Notes under the pieces: model-generated | Databases searched by the model: none | What the model was told of the DNA's origin: nothing | The model's input: the letters and a program-made list of their open reading frames with translations, nothing else | Part shown: piece by piece, positions 24,286 to 32,143 of the stretch | Position numbering within the stretch: the first letter of the stretch is position 1 | Layout: each line of letters starts with the position of its first letter | Position numbers and translations under genes: made by a program | Origin: Opitutus sp. | GTDB taxonomy: Bacteria; Verrucomicrobiota; Verrucomicrobiia; Opitutales; Opitutaceae | Direction: 5' to 3' | DNA length: 57,300 bases | Assembly: GCA_013821985.1 (NCBI GenBank) | Contig: PNJQ01000013.1 | Span: forward strand, 1 to 57,300

Positions 24286-26424
24286 ATGCGCCTCTCCCTC
24301 CGGCCGATCTTCGCGTCCGCCCTGCTGTCGTTCGCACTCGCATCCGCGGCGACGCCGACGCTCGACGTGCAACCCACCACGACGCCACCGGTAATCGATG
24401 GCGTTATCCGTCCCGGCGAATGGACCGGCACCGCGCACAGCGACGCGTTTCGCCAGGTGATTCCCGTCGAGGAAGCCGACCCGACCGAGCGCACGGAATT
24501 CTGGGTCACGTTCGACACGAATTTCATCTACGTCGCCATCCGCGCGCACGACAGCGATCCGGCCCGCATCCCCGCCGTGTCACTCGCGCGCGACCAAGAC
24601 GACGGTTCGGACGACTTGCTGCGCATCGTGATCGACCCGTTCAATCGCGCGAACGACGGTTACTTTTTCGCCCTCACCGCGGCCGGCGGAAAACACGACG
24701 GCCTGATCCAAAACAAAAGCGAGGGACGCTTCGAGTGGGACGGCATCTGGCACGGCAAGGCGTCCGTCGACGCCGCCGGCTGGAGCGCGGAGTTCGCCAT
24801 TCCCGCGAAGACGATCTCGTTCGACCGCGCCAACGCCGACTGGGGCTTCAACGTCGGCCGCGCCATCCGCAGCAAGAACGAGGCGATGCGCTGGTCCGGC
24901 TACTCGCGCCTGAAGTCCTCCACCTCCCTTCCCGACCTCGGCACCCTGCGCGGACTCGCCGGCCTGCAGCAGGGCCGCGGCCTCGACTTCAAGCCCTACG
25001 CCAGCGCGACGCGGCGGTCCGCGCCCGCACCGGACGAAAAGCGCTTCGAGCTCAATCCCGGCTTCGACCTCATCTGGCACCTCACGCCATCGCTCGCGGC
25101 GACGTTCACGCTCAACACCGATTTCGCCGACGCCGAGGTCGACCAGCGCCGCGTCAACCTCGGACGCTTCCCGCTCTTCTTTCCGGAAAAGCGCGCGTTC
25201 TTCACCCAGGACGCCCCGCTGTTTTCGTTCGCCGGCATCCGGGAGGATCCGCTCCCGTTCTTCTCGCGGCGCATCGGCCTCGCGCGCGACGGCACGAAAG
25301 TCGACCTGCTCGGCGGCGCGAAACTTACCGGCCGCGCCGGCCCGCTCACGCTCGGCCTGCTCGATGTTCAGCTCGACGAGCACGCCGGCATCGAGTCGAA
25401 AAATCTCTTCGTCGGTCGCGCTGCGCTCAACGTCCTGGACGAATCCAGCGTGGGCCTCATCGCGACGCACGGCGATCCGCGGCACAACGGCGACAACACG
25501 CTCGTCGGCGCCGATTTCAACTACGTCAACAACCGCTTTCTCGGGCGCAAGGTGCTCGCGTTGCACAGCGCCGTGCAACGCAGCGAGTCCGACTGGGCCG
25601 GCGGCACCGGGACCGCGGCGACCTTCGAGATCGATTTTCCGAACGACCCGCTTCGGCTCACGTGGCATTTCAACCGCATCAGCGAACGCTTCGATCCCGC
25701 GCTCGGCTTCGTCTCGCGCACCGGCATCCAGACCGCGCACCTCTTCAATGCCTGGAGTTGGAACTGGCCAAATTCGAACCGCGTCCGCCGCGCCACCGCT
25801 TTCGCGGAAACCAAGCTCGTCGCCGACCTCGACGGCCGCCGGCTCGATCAGCAGACTTGGCTCGGCTACGAAGGCGAGACCGCGGCGGGCGATTTTTTCA
25901 ACGGCCAGGTCAAACGCACCCGCGAGCGCCTCGACGCGCCGTTCCAGATCTGGCCCGGCGTGATCGTGCCCGCCGGCGATTACGAATGGGACCTCGCGCG
26001 AACCATCCTCGCGAGCACGCGCGCGCGTCCCGTCAATCTGCGCCTCGAACTCGCCACGGGAGGATTTCTCTCCGGCACGCGCGACGAATACATGGTCAAC
26101 ATCGCGTGGCGCCCGTCCGCCCGCGTCGAACTGAGCACCGACTGGCTGGTCAACGACGTCGATCTGCCCACCGGCCGTTTTCACCTGCGTGTCGCCTCCG
26201 CCCGCGCCCTCTGGTTCGCCACGCCCGATCTGCAATTCAGCCTGCTCGGCCAATACGACAATCTCTCCGAATCGCTCGGCGTGAACTTCCGCGTCCGCTG
26301 GACCGTGCAGCCGGGCAATGAAGTGTTCTTCGTCGTCAACCAAGGCTACGACACGTCGCTCGACCGCTTCCGCCCGCGCGGCAACGAGACTTCGCTGAAA
26401 GGCGCATGGACGTTCCGGTTCTGA
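24286..26424 (+). CDS. DUF5916-type envelope protein with N-terminal CBM9-like domain
   Basis: 712 residues. A signal peptide spans residues 1-22. Residues 30-215 form a carbohydrate-binding family 9-like beta sandwich (PPVIDGVIRPGEW, then TFDTNFIYVAIRAHDSD and WGFNVGRAIRSKNEAMRW). Residues 225-712 match DUF5916, a probable outer-membrane beta barrel with alternating aromatic strands and the segment FPLFFPEKRAFFTQDAPLF. Binding or surface display of a polysaccharide is the usual guess, with no experimental support. The start is the ATG at 24286, giving a clean signal peptide. Neighbours are unrelated. Confidence 0.8.
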   Translation: MRLSLRPIFASALLSFALASAATPTLDVQPTTTPPVIDGVIRPGEWTGTAHSDAFRQVIPVEEADPTERTEFWVTFDTNFIYVAIRAHDSDPARIPAVSLARDQDDGSDDLLRIVIDPFNRANDGYFFALTAAGGKHDGLIQNKSEGRFEWDGIWHGKASVDAAGWSAEFAIPAKTISFDRANADWGFNVGRAIRSKNEAMRWSGYSRLKSSTSLPDLGTLRGLAGLQQGRGLDFKPYASATRRSAPAPDEKRFELNPGFDLIWHLTPSLAATFTLNTDFADAEVDQRRVNLGRFPLFFPEKRAFFTQDAPLFSFAGIREDPLPFFSRRIGLARDGTKVDLLGGAKLTGRAGPLTLGLLDVQLDEHAGIESKNLFVGRAALNVLDESSVGLIATHGDPRHNGDNTLVGADFNYVNNRFLGRKVLALHSAVQRSESDWAGGTGTAATFEIDFPNDPLRLTWHFNRISERFDPALGFVSRTGIQTAHLFNAWSWNWPNSNRVRRATAFAETKLVADLDGRRLDQQTWLGYEGETAAGDFFNGQVKRTRERLDAPFQIWPGVIVPAGDYEWDLARTILASTRARPVNLRLELATGGFLSGTRDEYMVNIAWRPSARVELSTDWLVNDVDLPTGRFHLRVASARALWFATPDLQFSLLGQYDNLSESLGVNFRVRWTVQPGNEVFFVVNQGYDTSLDRFRPRGNETSLKGAWTFRF

Positions 26425-26513
26425 ACGGGGAATCGAGCGACACGCGCCCGGCTCCAGATTAATTATTATTCACGATTGAACACGGGTGCCCCGGCGTCCG
26501 TCTGACAGCGCAA

Positions 26514-27128
26514 ATGTCTCCCTCGACCATTCTGTCCGCCGAGCGCTGGCGAAAGCCCGTTTCGTTTTTCTTCGGCGGGGTGTGGCTGGCCGCGGCCGTG
26601 CTCACCGTGCCGCGCGGATTCGAAGACGGCTGGCACGAAGCCTTGGAATCCACCGGCTTCCTCCTGCTCATCGTCGCCGCGCTCGGGCGGCTCTGGGCCT
26701 ACGCGCACATTGGCGGGCGCAAAAACCAACAGCTCTGTTGCGGCGGACCGTATTCGCTGTGCCGCAATCCGCTCTACTTCTTCTCGTTCCTCGGCGTCAC
26801 GGGCGTCGGTCTCGCGCTGCAAAATCTGTTGCTCGCCGGCGTCGTCGCCGGGGCCTTCCTGTTCTACTACGCGTGGGTGATCCGCAATGAGGAGGAGCGC
26901 CTCCTCGCGCTCTTCGGGCCCGCGTTTGCGACGTATTGCGAAAACGTGCCGCGCTTCTGGCCGAAGCTCAACCGGCCGGACGAAGCGGGCGATCTGGTGA
27001 TTTCGTCGCGCCTCTTCACCCGCACCCTCGGCGAGGTGTTTTGGTTTCTGGCCGCCATCATCTTGGTCGAATTGATCGGCCTCGCCAAGGTCCACCTGCT
27101 CTGGCCAACCATCGTCTTCGGATACTGA
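26514..27128 (+). CDS. Isoprenylcysteine methyltransferase-like membrane protein
   Basis: 204 residues with about five membrane helices. The cofactor region CGGPYSLCRNPLYFFSFL at residues 75-92 and the later EEERLLALFGPAFATYCENVPRFWP are the signatures of the ICMT/PEMT family of integral-membrane SAM-dependent methyltransferases. The bacterial substrate is unknown, since no prenylated CaaX proteins are expected. Convergent with the DUF1653 gene. Confidence 0.8.
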   Translation: MSPSTILSAERWRKPVSFFFGGVWLAAAVLTVPRGFEDGWHEALESTGFLLLIVAALGRLWAYAHIGGRKNQQLCCGGPYSLCRNPLYFFSFLGVTGVGLALQNLLLAGVVAGAFLFYYAWVIRNEEERLLALFGPAFATYCENVPRFWPKLNRPDEAGDLVISSRLFTRTLGEVFWFLAAIILVELIGLAKVHLLWPTIVFGY

Positions 27129-27141
27129 TCGCGACGGAAAT

Positions 27142-27381
27142 TCAGTCGCCCACGCGCACGAAGCGCCCGACGCGCATTCCGGCGACTTCGACCGCTTCGC
27201 CCCACATCGCCGCCGGTCGCGCCCACAGGCCGCGTTCGCCGTAGAGCGCCTGGTAAACGACCAGCGGTTCCAGCGTCTCCGAGTGCCGCGCCAACCCGAG
27301 CACGCGATACTCGTGGCCCTTGTAGTGGCGGTAAACGCCGGGCTTCGGCTCGGTCGGCAACGGCGGCAGCGGTTCGCTCAT
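27142..27381 (-). CDS. DUF1653 protein
   Basis: 79 residues. The core PGVYRHYKGHEYRVLGLARHSETLEPLVVYQALYG, here read in two parts (YRHYKGHEYRVLGLARHSE and LVVYQALYGERGLWARP), is the complete DUF1653 domain. Function is unknown, and it is usually a stand-alone small cytoplasmic protein. It is divergent from the CobW GTPase gene, with a 12-bp palindrome in between. Confidence 0.85.
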   Translation of the reverse strand: MSEPLPPLPTEPKPGVYRHYKGHEYRVLGLARHSETLEPLVVYQALYGERGLWARPAAMWGEAVEVAGMRVGRFVRVGD

Positions 27382-27406
27382 CCTCTTAGAACACGGGTCC
27401 TCCCAA

Positions 27407-27418
27407 GGTTTGCAAACC
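27407..27418. promoter_or_regulatory. 12-bp perfect palindrome between DUF1653 and the CobW GTPase
   Basis: GGTTTGCAAACC is perfectly symmetric and lies in the 91-bp divergent spacer, about 55 bp before the GTPase start. It may be an operator for one or both genes. It does not match a Zur box that I know. Confidence 0.4.
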
Positions 27419-27472
27419 CACGCTGGTCACGTTTGCTAGAATGCTCGTCCAGCTAGCTTCCGCCTTCCGCCC

Positions 27473-28864
27473 ATGCCCGCTCCCATACCTGTCACCGTCC
27501 TCACCGGCTTCCTCGGCGCCGGCAAAACCACCCTGCTGAATCGCATTCTCACCGAGCAGCACGGCAAAAAAATCGCCGTGATCGAAAACGAATTCGGCGA
27601 GGTCGGCGTGGACAATCAGCTCGTGATCCAGAGCGACGAGGAAATCTTCGAGATGAACAACGGCTGCATCTGCTGCACCGTGCGCGGCGATCTCCTCCGC
27701 ATCCTCGCGCGCCTCATGAAGCGCAAGGATCGCCTCGACGCCATCCTCATCGAAACCACTGGTCTCGCGAATCCCGCCCCGGTCGCGCAGACGTTTTTCA
27801 CCGATCCGGAGATGCGCGAGCAGTTCTCGCTCGACGGCATCGTCACCGTCGTCGATGCGAAGCACATCCTCCTCCACCTCGACGATTCGCCCGAGGCGCT
27901 GAAGCAAGTCGCTTTCGCCGACGTCATTCTGCTCAACAAGACTGACCTCATCTCGCCCGGCGAACTCGCGGCGCTCGAACAACGCATCCACCGCATCAAC
28001 GCCGTGGCCAAAATCCACCGCACGCGCAACGCCGACGTGCCGATCGACCGCGTGCTGAACCTCGGCGGCTTTAACCTCGACCGCGCCGTCGAGGTCGATC
28101 CGCAGTTCCTCGAGATGGAATATCCCTTCGAGTGGGCCGGCGGATACGAACTGCAGCCGGGCGTGCATGAACTCGAAGTTGGCCACGATCCGGCGGAGGA
28201 GCACGGCCACCATCATCACGACCACGAGTGCGGCCCCGACTGCGGCCACAATCACAACGAGCTCGACGTGGTCGTGGCGCCCGTGAAGTTCTTCAGCGAT
28301 CCCGCTCTCGCCGCCGCGATCAACGCCACCGTCCAGACTTTCTCCGACTGGGAAGCCATCAAGCTGCCCGGCGAAGCGCTTGAACTCGGCAAACTCAACC
28401 GTCTCAAGCTCGCGCACGAGCACGGCAAATTCAAGGTGCCGATCAAGGAGGCCGGCCACTACCTGCTCTTTACTGCGCACGACGTGCCCACGCACTTCCA
28501 CCGCCCGGACGGCGAGCTCATCAAATACACTTGGGACCGCACCTTTCGTCATGAGCACTCGCACGACGAGGAAGTTTCGTCCGTCGGTATCAGCATCCCC
28601 GGCGACCTTGACGGCAAGAAGCTCAACGACTGGATCTCCAAGCTCCTCGCGGAAAAAGGCGGCGACATTTTCCGCATGAAAGGCGTGCTCTGCGTGAAGG
28701 GCACGAACAAGCGCCTCGTTTTCCAAGGCGTGCACATGCTCTTCGACGCGAAGTTCGACCGCGAGTGGAAGACCGACGAGAACCGCACCAACACCCTTGT
28801 CTTCATCGGCAAGAACCTCGACCGCGCCGCGTTGACCGAAGGCTTCAAGGCCTGCCTCACCTGA
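27473..28864 (+). CDS. COG0523/CobW-family metallochaperone GTPase with His-rich loop and insertion
   Basis: 463 residues, clearly longer than the usual 320-400. The G domain has GFLGAGKTT at 12-20, the metal-site GCICC (CxCC motif) at 64-68 and NKTD at 155-158. A His/Cys-rich stretch ([20 protein letters not shown]) spans 244-263. Residues 263-360 are an extra segment containing [22 protein letters not shown] and EHSHDEE before the CobW C-terminal domain (about 367-460). Members deliver Zn or other metals to client enzymes using GTP. The stop overlaps the WD40 start (TGATG), implying coupled translation. Confidence 0.88.
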   Translation: MPAPIPVTVLTGFLGAGKTTLLNRILTEQHGKKIAVIENEFGEVGVDNQLVIQSDEEIFEMNNGCICCTVRGDLLRILARLMKRKDRLDAILIETTGLANPAPVAQTFFTDPEMREQFSLDGIVTVVDAKHILLHLDDSPEALKQVAFADVILLNKTDLISPGELAALEQRIHRINAVAKIHRTRNADVPIDRVLNLGGFNLDRAVEVDPQFLEMEYPFEWAGGYELQPGVHELEVGHDPAEEHGHHHHDHECGPDCGHNHNELDVVVAPVKFFSDPALAAAINATVQTFSDWEAIKLPGEALELGKLNRLKLAHEHGKFKVPIKEAGHYLLFTAHDVPTHFHRPDGELIKYTWDRTFRHEHSHDEEVSSVGISIPGDLDGKKLNDWISKLLAEKGGDIFRMKGVLCVKGTNKRLVFQGVHMLFDAKFDREWKTDENRTNTLVFIGKNLDRAALTEGFKACLT

Positions 28865-29967
28865 TGATATTCGCCAAGCACTGGGCCGCCGTTCTCGACG
28901 ACTATGTGATCGACCTCGCGTGGTCGCCCGACGGCACGACGCTGGCCGCCGCGTCCGGCGCGGGCGGCATCACGCTCTTCGACCACGTCGCTGGCACCGT
29001 GAAACACACGCTGCCCGGCCACACCGACGGCGCCAACTGTCTCGCGTGGTGTCCGACCGCAGGCGAGCTCGCCACCGGAGGACAGGACGGCTGCGTGAAA
29101 TTCTGGAGCGCCGCGACCGGCGCCGAACTCGCCGAAACCAAACTCGGCACCGCGTGGGTCGAGCATCTCGCGTGGACTGCGTGCGCGCGGGGCGCTGTAG
29201 CCGGGGTCGCCGACCCCGGCCCGGGCTCACCGAGCCCGGCTCCACCTCCGCTGCTCTTCGCCGCCGCGGGGAAGAAACTGGTCGCGCTCCACGCCGACGG
29301 CACCGTCGCCCACGCCTTTCCCGACGCTCCGAAAACCATCAGCGCGCTTGCTTCTTCATTTCCCGCTGTCGCGGTGGCCGACAGTTCGCTGCCCACTGCT
29401 CACCCCTCACCTCTCCTCGCCACCGCCTGCTTCGGCCATGTCGCCGTGTGGAACGCGGCAACGTTTGCCGCGCACAAGGAATTTTCCTACGGCAACGCCA
29501 TCTACGCACTCACGTGGTCGCCCGACCGCCGCTGGCTCGTCGCGGGTTGCCACGACAACGCCGTGCACCTCTGGGCGCCGGCCGAGGATCTCGAGTTGCA
29601 CATGAGCGGCTACGAAACGCGGCTGAAGGAACTCTCCTTCTCGCACGACTCGAAGTGGCTCGCCACGGGCGGCGGCCGCGACGCGTGCGTGTGGGATTGC
29701 GGCGGCGCCGGACCCGAGGGTCGCGAACCGCTGCTGCTCCCGCACACCGCACGAGTCGTCGCCGTCGCGTTTCAACACTCCCACGGTTTGCTCGCCACCG
29801 GCACCGCGAATGGAGAGTTTTCCCTCTGGGCGCCGGCACGGAAAAATCCGCTCATCGCGGAAGTGAAGATGCCGGCGGCGCCCACGAAATTCGCCTGGCG
29901 CGCCGACGACGGCCTCCTCGCCGTCGGCACCGAGAAAGGCCACGTGTTCGTCTTCAAGACGGCGTAA
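28864..29967 (+). CDS. WD40 beta-propeller protein coupled to the CobW GTPase
   Basis: 367 residues, no signal peptide, forming about seven WD40 blades; examples are LAWSPDGTTLAAASGAGGI, GQDGCVKFWS, LTWSPDRRWLVAGC and FSHDSKWLATGGGRDACVWD. It probably acts as a cytoplasmic scaffold, perhaps for the GTPase whose stop codon it overlaps at 28862-28866. Two stretches break the blade pattern: residues about 108-133, Pro/Gly/Ala rich, encoded by two REP hairpins at 29200-29239; and residues about 160-185, encoded partly by heptamers at 29394-29414. Both are in frame. Confidence 0.8.
   Translation: MIFAKHWAAVLDDYVIDLAWSPDGTTLAAASGAGGITLFDHVAGTVKHTLPGHTDGANCLAWCPTAGELATGGQDGCVKFWSAATGAELAETKLGTAWVEHLAWTACARGAVAGVADPGPGSPSPAPPPLLFAAAGKKLVALHADGTVAHAFPDAPKTISALASSFPAVAVADSSLPTAHPSPLLATACFGHVAVWNAATFAAHKEFSYGNAIYALTWSPDRRWLVAGCHDNAVHLWAPAEDLELHMSGYETRLKELSFSHDSKWLATGGGRDACVWDCGGAGPEGREPLLLPHTARVVAVAFQHSHGLLATGTANGEFSLWAPARKNPLIAEVKMPAAPTKFAWRADDGLLAVGTEKGHVFVFKTA
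29200..29239. repeat. Two REP-like hairpins inside the WD40 gene
   Basis: GCCGGGGTC (29200-29208) pairs with GACCCCGGC (29212-29220), and CCGGGCTC (29221-29228) pairs with GAGCCCGG (29232-29239). Both hairpins have 3-base loops and are abutted. The pair is translated as a Pro/Gly-rich linker. Confidence 0.8.
29394..29414. repeat. Heptamer-type repeat inside the WD40 gene
   Basis: CACTGCT, CACCCCT and CACCTCT follow each other exactly, heptads related to the (GACTGCT) array at 2504. They encode part of a non-propeller insertion. Confidence 0.5.
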
Positions 29968-30197
29968 AGTGGCGTCGCGGCGCTTGGGGCATTTGTAGGG
30001 GCGAGGCTTGTCCACGCCCGTTCCGCGCGGGCACAAGGTCCGCCGTCTCGTTCCGATCGGCGTCTGGCATCAGATCACAAATCACCCACGATCCCACTCC
30101 GACCGCGCCAACTGTTCCGGTCGGATTAGCCGAAAGCAGCACGCTCTTGACGCGTTAACCGGTTGCGACGCGCGCGCGACCGCCAACGTTCGTCTCC

Positions 30198-31109
30198 GTG
30201 CCGTCCACGCTGCCACTCCGTTCCATGCTGCTCGCCCTGATCGTCGTCGCGATCTGGGGCTCGAACTTCGTGGCGATCAAACTCGCGCTCGTGGATCTGC
30301 CACCGCTGCTGCTGTGCGCGGTGCGTTTCGTGGCCGTGTCGGTGCCACTCGTGTTTTTCCTGCCCCGTCCGGCCATCACTTGGGGACAACTGACGACTTA
30401 CGGGCTGTCGATGTTTGGGGCGCAGTTCGCATTCATGTTCGTCGGCATGAAGCTCGGCATGCCCGCCGGTCTCGCGTCGCTCGTGCTGCAATTTCAAGTC
30501 TTCGTCTCGCTCGCGCTATCCGTCGTGTTGCTCCGCGAACGGGTGCTGCCGGTGCAAATCGGCGGCGCACTCGTAGCCGCCGTCGGCTTCGTGATCGTCG
30601 CGCTGCACACCGGCGGCGACGTCACGGTTGCCGGACTCGTCTGCGTGTTGCTCGCGGCGGTGTCGTGGGGTTTCGCGAACGTCACGTCGCGCCGCCTCGG
30701 CAAGGTCAACCCGCTCGCGCTCGTGGTCTGGGGCGGACTCGTCGTGCCGCTGCCGATGGGAATCGCGTCGCTGGTGTTTGAAGGTCGCGAGGCGATCTGG
30801 CACGGCCTCACGCACGCCGGCGCCGCCACGTGGCTAAGCGTCGCTTACACCGTCTATCTTTCCACGCTCGTCGCGTATTCGCTGTGGAGCTGGCTGTTGT
30901 CTCATTACCCCGCCTCGACCGTCACGCCGTTCACCCTGCTCGTGCCCGTGCTCGGCATGCTCAGCTCGGCGCTCTTCCTGGGCGAAACGCTCCCGGGTTG
31001 GAAACTGCAGGCCGCCGCGTTCGTCATCGCCGGCCTCGTGCTCTCCGTGTTCGGGCCGCGGCTGAGATTTTTTCGCCCCGCCGCCGCAGCGACGCCGGGG
31101 AGTTTGTAA
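30198..31109 (+). CDS. EamA-family (DMT) transporter
   Basis: 303 residues, ten membrane helices in two EamA repeats. Repeat 1 begins LIVVAIWGSNFVAIKLAL and repeat 2 begins VLLAAVSWGFANVTSRRLGK; the second ends with TPFTLLVPVLGMLSSALFLGE. The family exports amino acids or other metabolites, and the order resembles the cysteine/O-acetylserine exporter EamA. I take the GTG at 30198; an ATG at 30225 would remove nine residues and leave the first helix intact. About 230 bp of spacer upstream contain no gene. Confidence 0.85.
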   Translation: MPSTLPLRSMLLALIVVAIWGSNFVAIKLALVDLPPLLLCAVRFVAVSVPLVFFLPRPAITWGQLTTYGLSMFGAQFAFMFVGMKLGMPAGLASLVLQFQVFVSLALSVVLLRERVLPVQIGGALVAAVGFVIVALHTGGDVTVAGLVCVLLAAVSWGFANVTSRRLGKVNPLALVVWGGLVVPLPMGIASLVFEGREAIWHGLTHAGAATWLSVAYTVYLSTLVAYSLWSWLLSHYPASTVTPFTLLVPVLGMLSSALFLGETLPGWKLQAAAFVIAGLVLSVFGPRLRFFRPAAAATPGSL

Positions 31110-31113
31110 TCTA

Positions 31114-31689
31114 TTATATTACAAACACCGCGTCGCGTTCGGCGCGGGTGAGTTCGCGCCACGCGCCGGGAGCGAGGCTAAGTGACTCGAGCGTGAGCGC
31201 GCCGATGCGCGCGCGCACGAGGCGCAGCGTGGGGTGGCCGATCGCCGCCGTCATGCGTCGCACCTGCCGGTTTTTTCCCTCGATCAGTTCAAGCGCGAGC
31301 CAGCAGTCCGGCACGTTCTTGCGCGCGCGGATCGGCGGGTCGCGCGGCGGCAGCGCGGGCGCGGGTTCGAGCCGCCGCACGCGGCAAGGCTGCGTGCGAT
31401 AATCGCCGATCGTCACGCCGCGCGCGAGTTCGGCCAGCGCGGCGTCGGTTGGCACACGCTCCACTTGCGCGTAATATTCGCGGCGATGGCCGTGGGCCGG
31501 ATCGAGCAGGCGCGAGTTGAGTCCCGCTTCGTCGCTCAGGAGCAAGAGTCCTTCCGAATCCGCATCGAGCCGGCCGAGCGCATAGACGTCTTTCGGCAAT
31601 CCAAAATCCGCCAGCGTCCGCCACGCCGAGCCCGGCTCGGGCGTGAATTGCGAGAGGACACCGTAGGGTTTGTGAAGCGCGAACAGCAT
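31114..31689 (-). CDS. RluE/RsuA-family pseudouridine synthase
   Basis: 191 residues without an S4 domain. LFALHKPYGVLSQF starts the catalytic domain; the catalytic Asp is in GRLDADSEGLLLLS; the conserved ENKNRQVRRM-type motif is ELIEGKNRQVRRMTAAIGHPT. The absence of S4 and the short length fit RluE, which modifies 23S rRNA in E. coli (U2457), but other RsuA-family targets are possible. The start at 31689 places the conserved strand at the N-terminus; ATG 31701 is an alternative. It converges with the EamA gene and diverges from the chrA fragment. Confidence 0.85.
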   Translation of the reverse strand: MLFALHKPYGVLSQFTPEPGSAWRTLADFGLPKDVYALGRLDADSEGLLLLSDEAGLNSRLLDPAHGHRREYYAQVERVPTDAALAELARGVTIGDYRTQPCRVRRLEPAPALPPRDPPIRARKNVPDCWLALELIEGKNRQVRRMTAAIGHPTLRLVRARIGALTLESLSLAPGAWRELTRAERDAVFVI

Positions 31690-31762
31690 GGTGGAGCGCA
31701 TCGGCCGCAACGCGCTCAAGCGGCTTGAGGTCATGCCGCTCCACCTCCATTCCTCAAGCCAG

Positions 31763-32137
31763 ATGTCGTCCGCGACGACCGTTCCGCAAATCTTCCTCGC
31801 TGCGCTGCGGCTCGGTTGCACTTCGTTCGGCGGGCCGATCGCACACCTCGCCTATTATCAACGCGACTACGTCGAGCAGCGCCGGTGGTTGACCCGCGAG
31901 GACTATGCCGAACTGGTCGCGCTCTGCCAGTTCCTGCCCGGCCCCTCGAGCAGTCAGACGGGCTTCGGCATCGGCTATCTCCAGCGCGGCTGTCTCGGCG
32001 GATTCGCGGCGTGGGCCGGCTTCACGCTGCCGAGCGCGGTGATCGCGCTGGTGGCGTTCGCGGCGTTGCAGTTCACGCGCATCCCTTCGTGGGCGGCAGT
32101 GCTCGCTTGTGCCGTGCTGGGCCGGCTGTTTGCCTGA
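31763..32137 (+). pseudogene. Truncated chromate transporter (ChrA N-terminal part)
   Basis: 124 residues. CTSFGGPIAHLAYYQRDYVEQRRWL and the signature ELVALCQFLPGPSSSQTGFGIGY (read as CQFLPGP-SSQ) are the beginning of a ChrA domain, followed by GFAAWAGFTLPSA. A complete half-domain is about 180-190 residues and a full transporter about 400. Here the frame ends after two or three membrane helices at GRLFA and goes straight into another gene. It is probably a decayed remnant, although a mini-protein cannot be excluded. Confidence 0.7.
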
Positions 32138-32143
32138 GCATTC

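Noticed and set aside
30150..30165. AACCGGTT palindrome in the spacer before the EamA gene
   Set aside because: It is only 8 bp perfect and expected by chance in this base composition.
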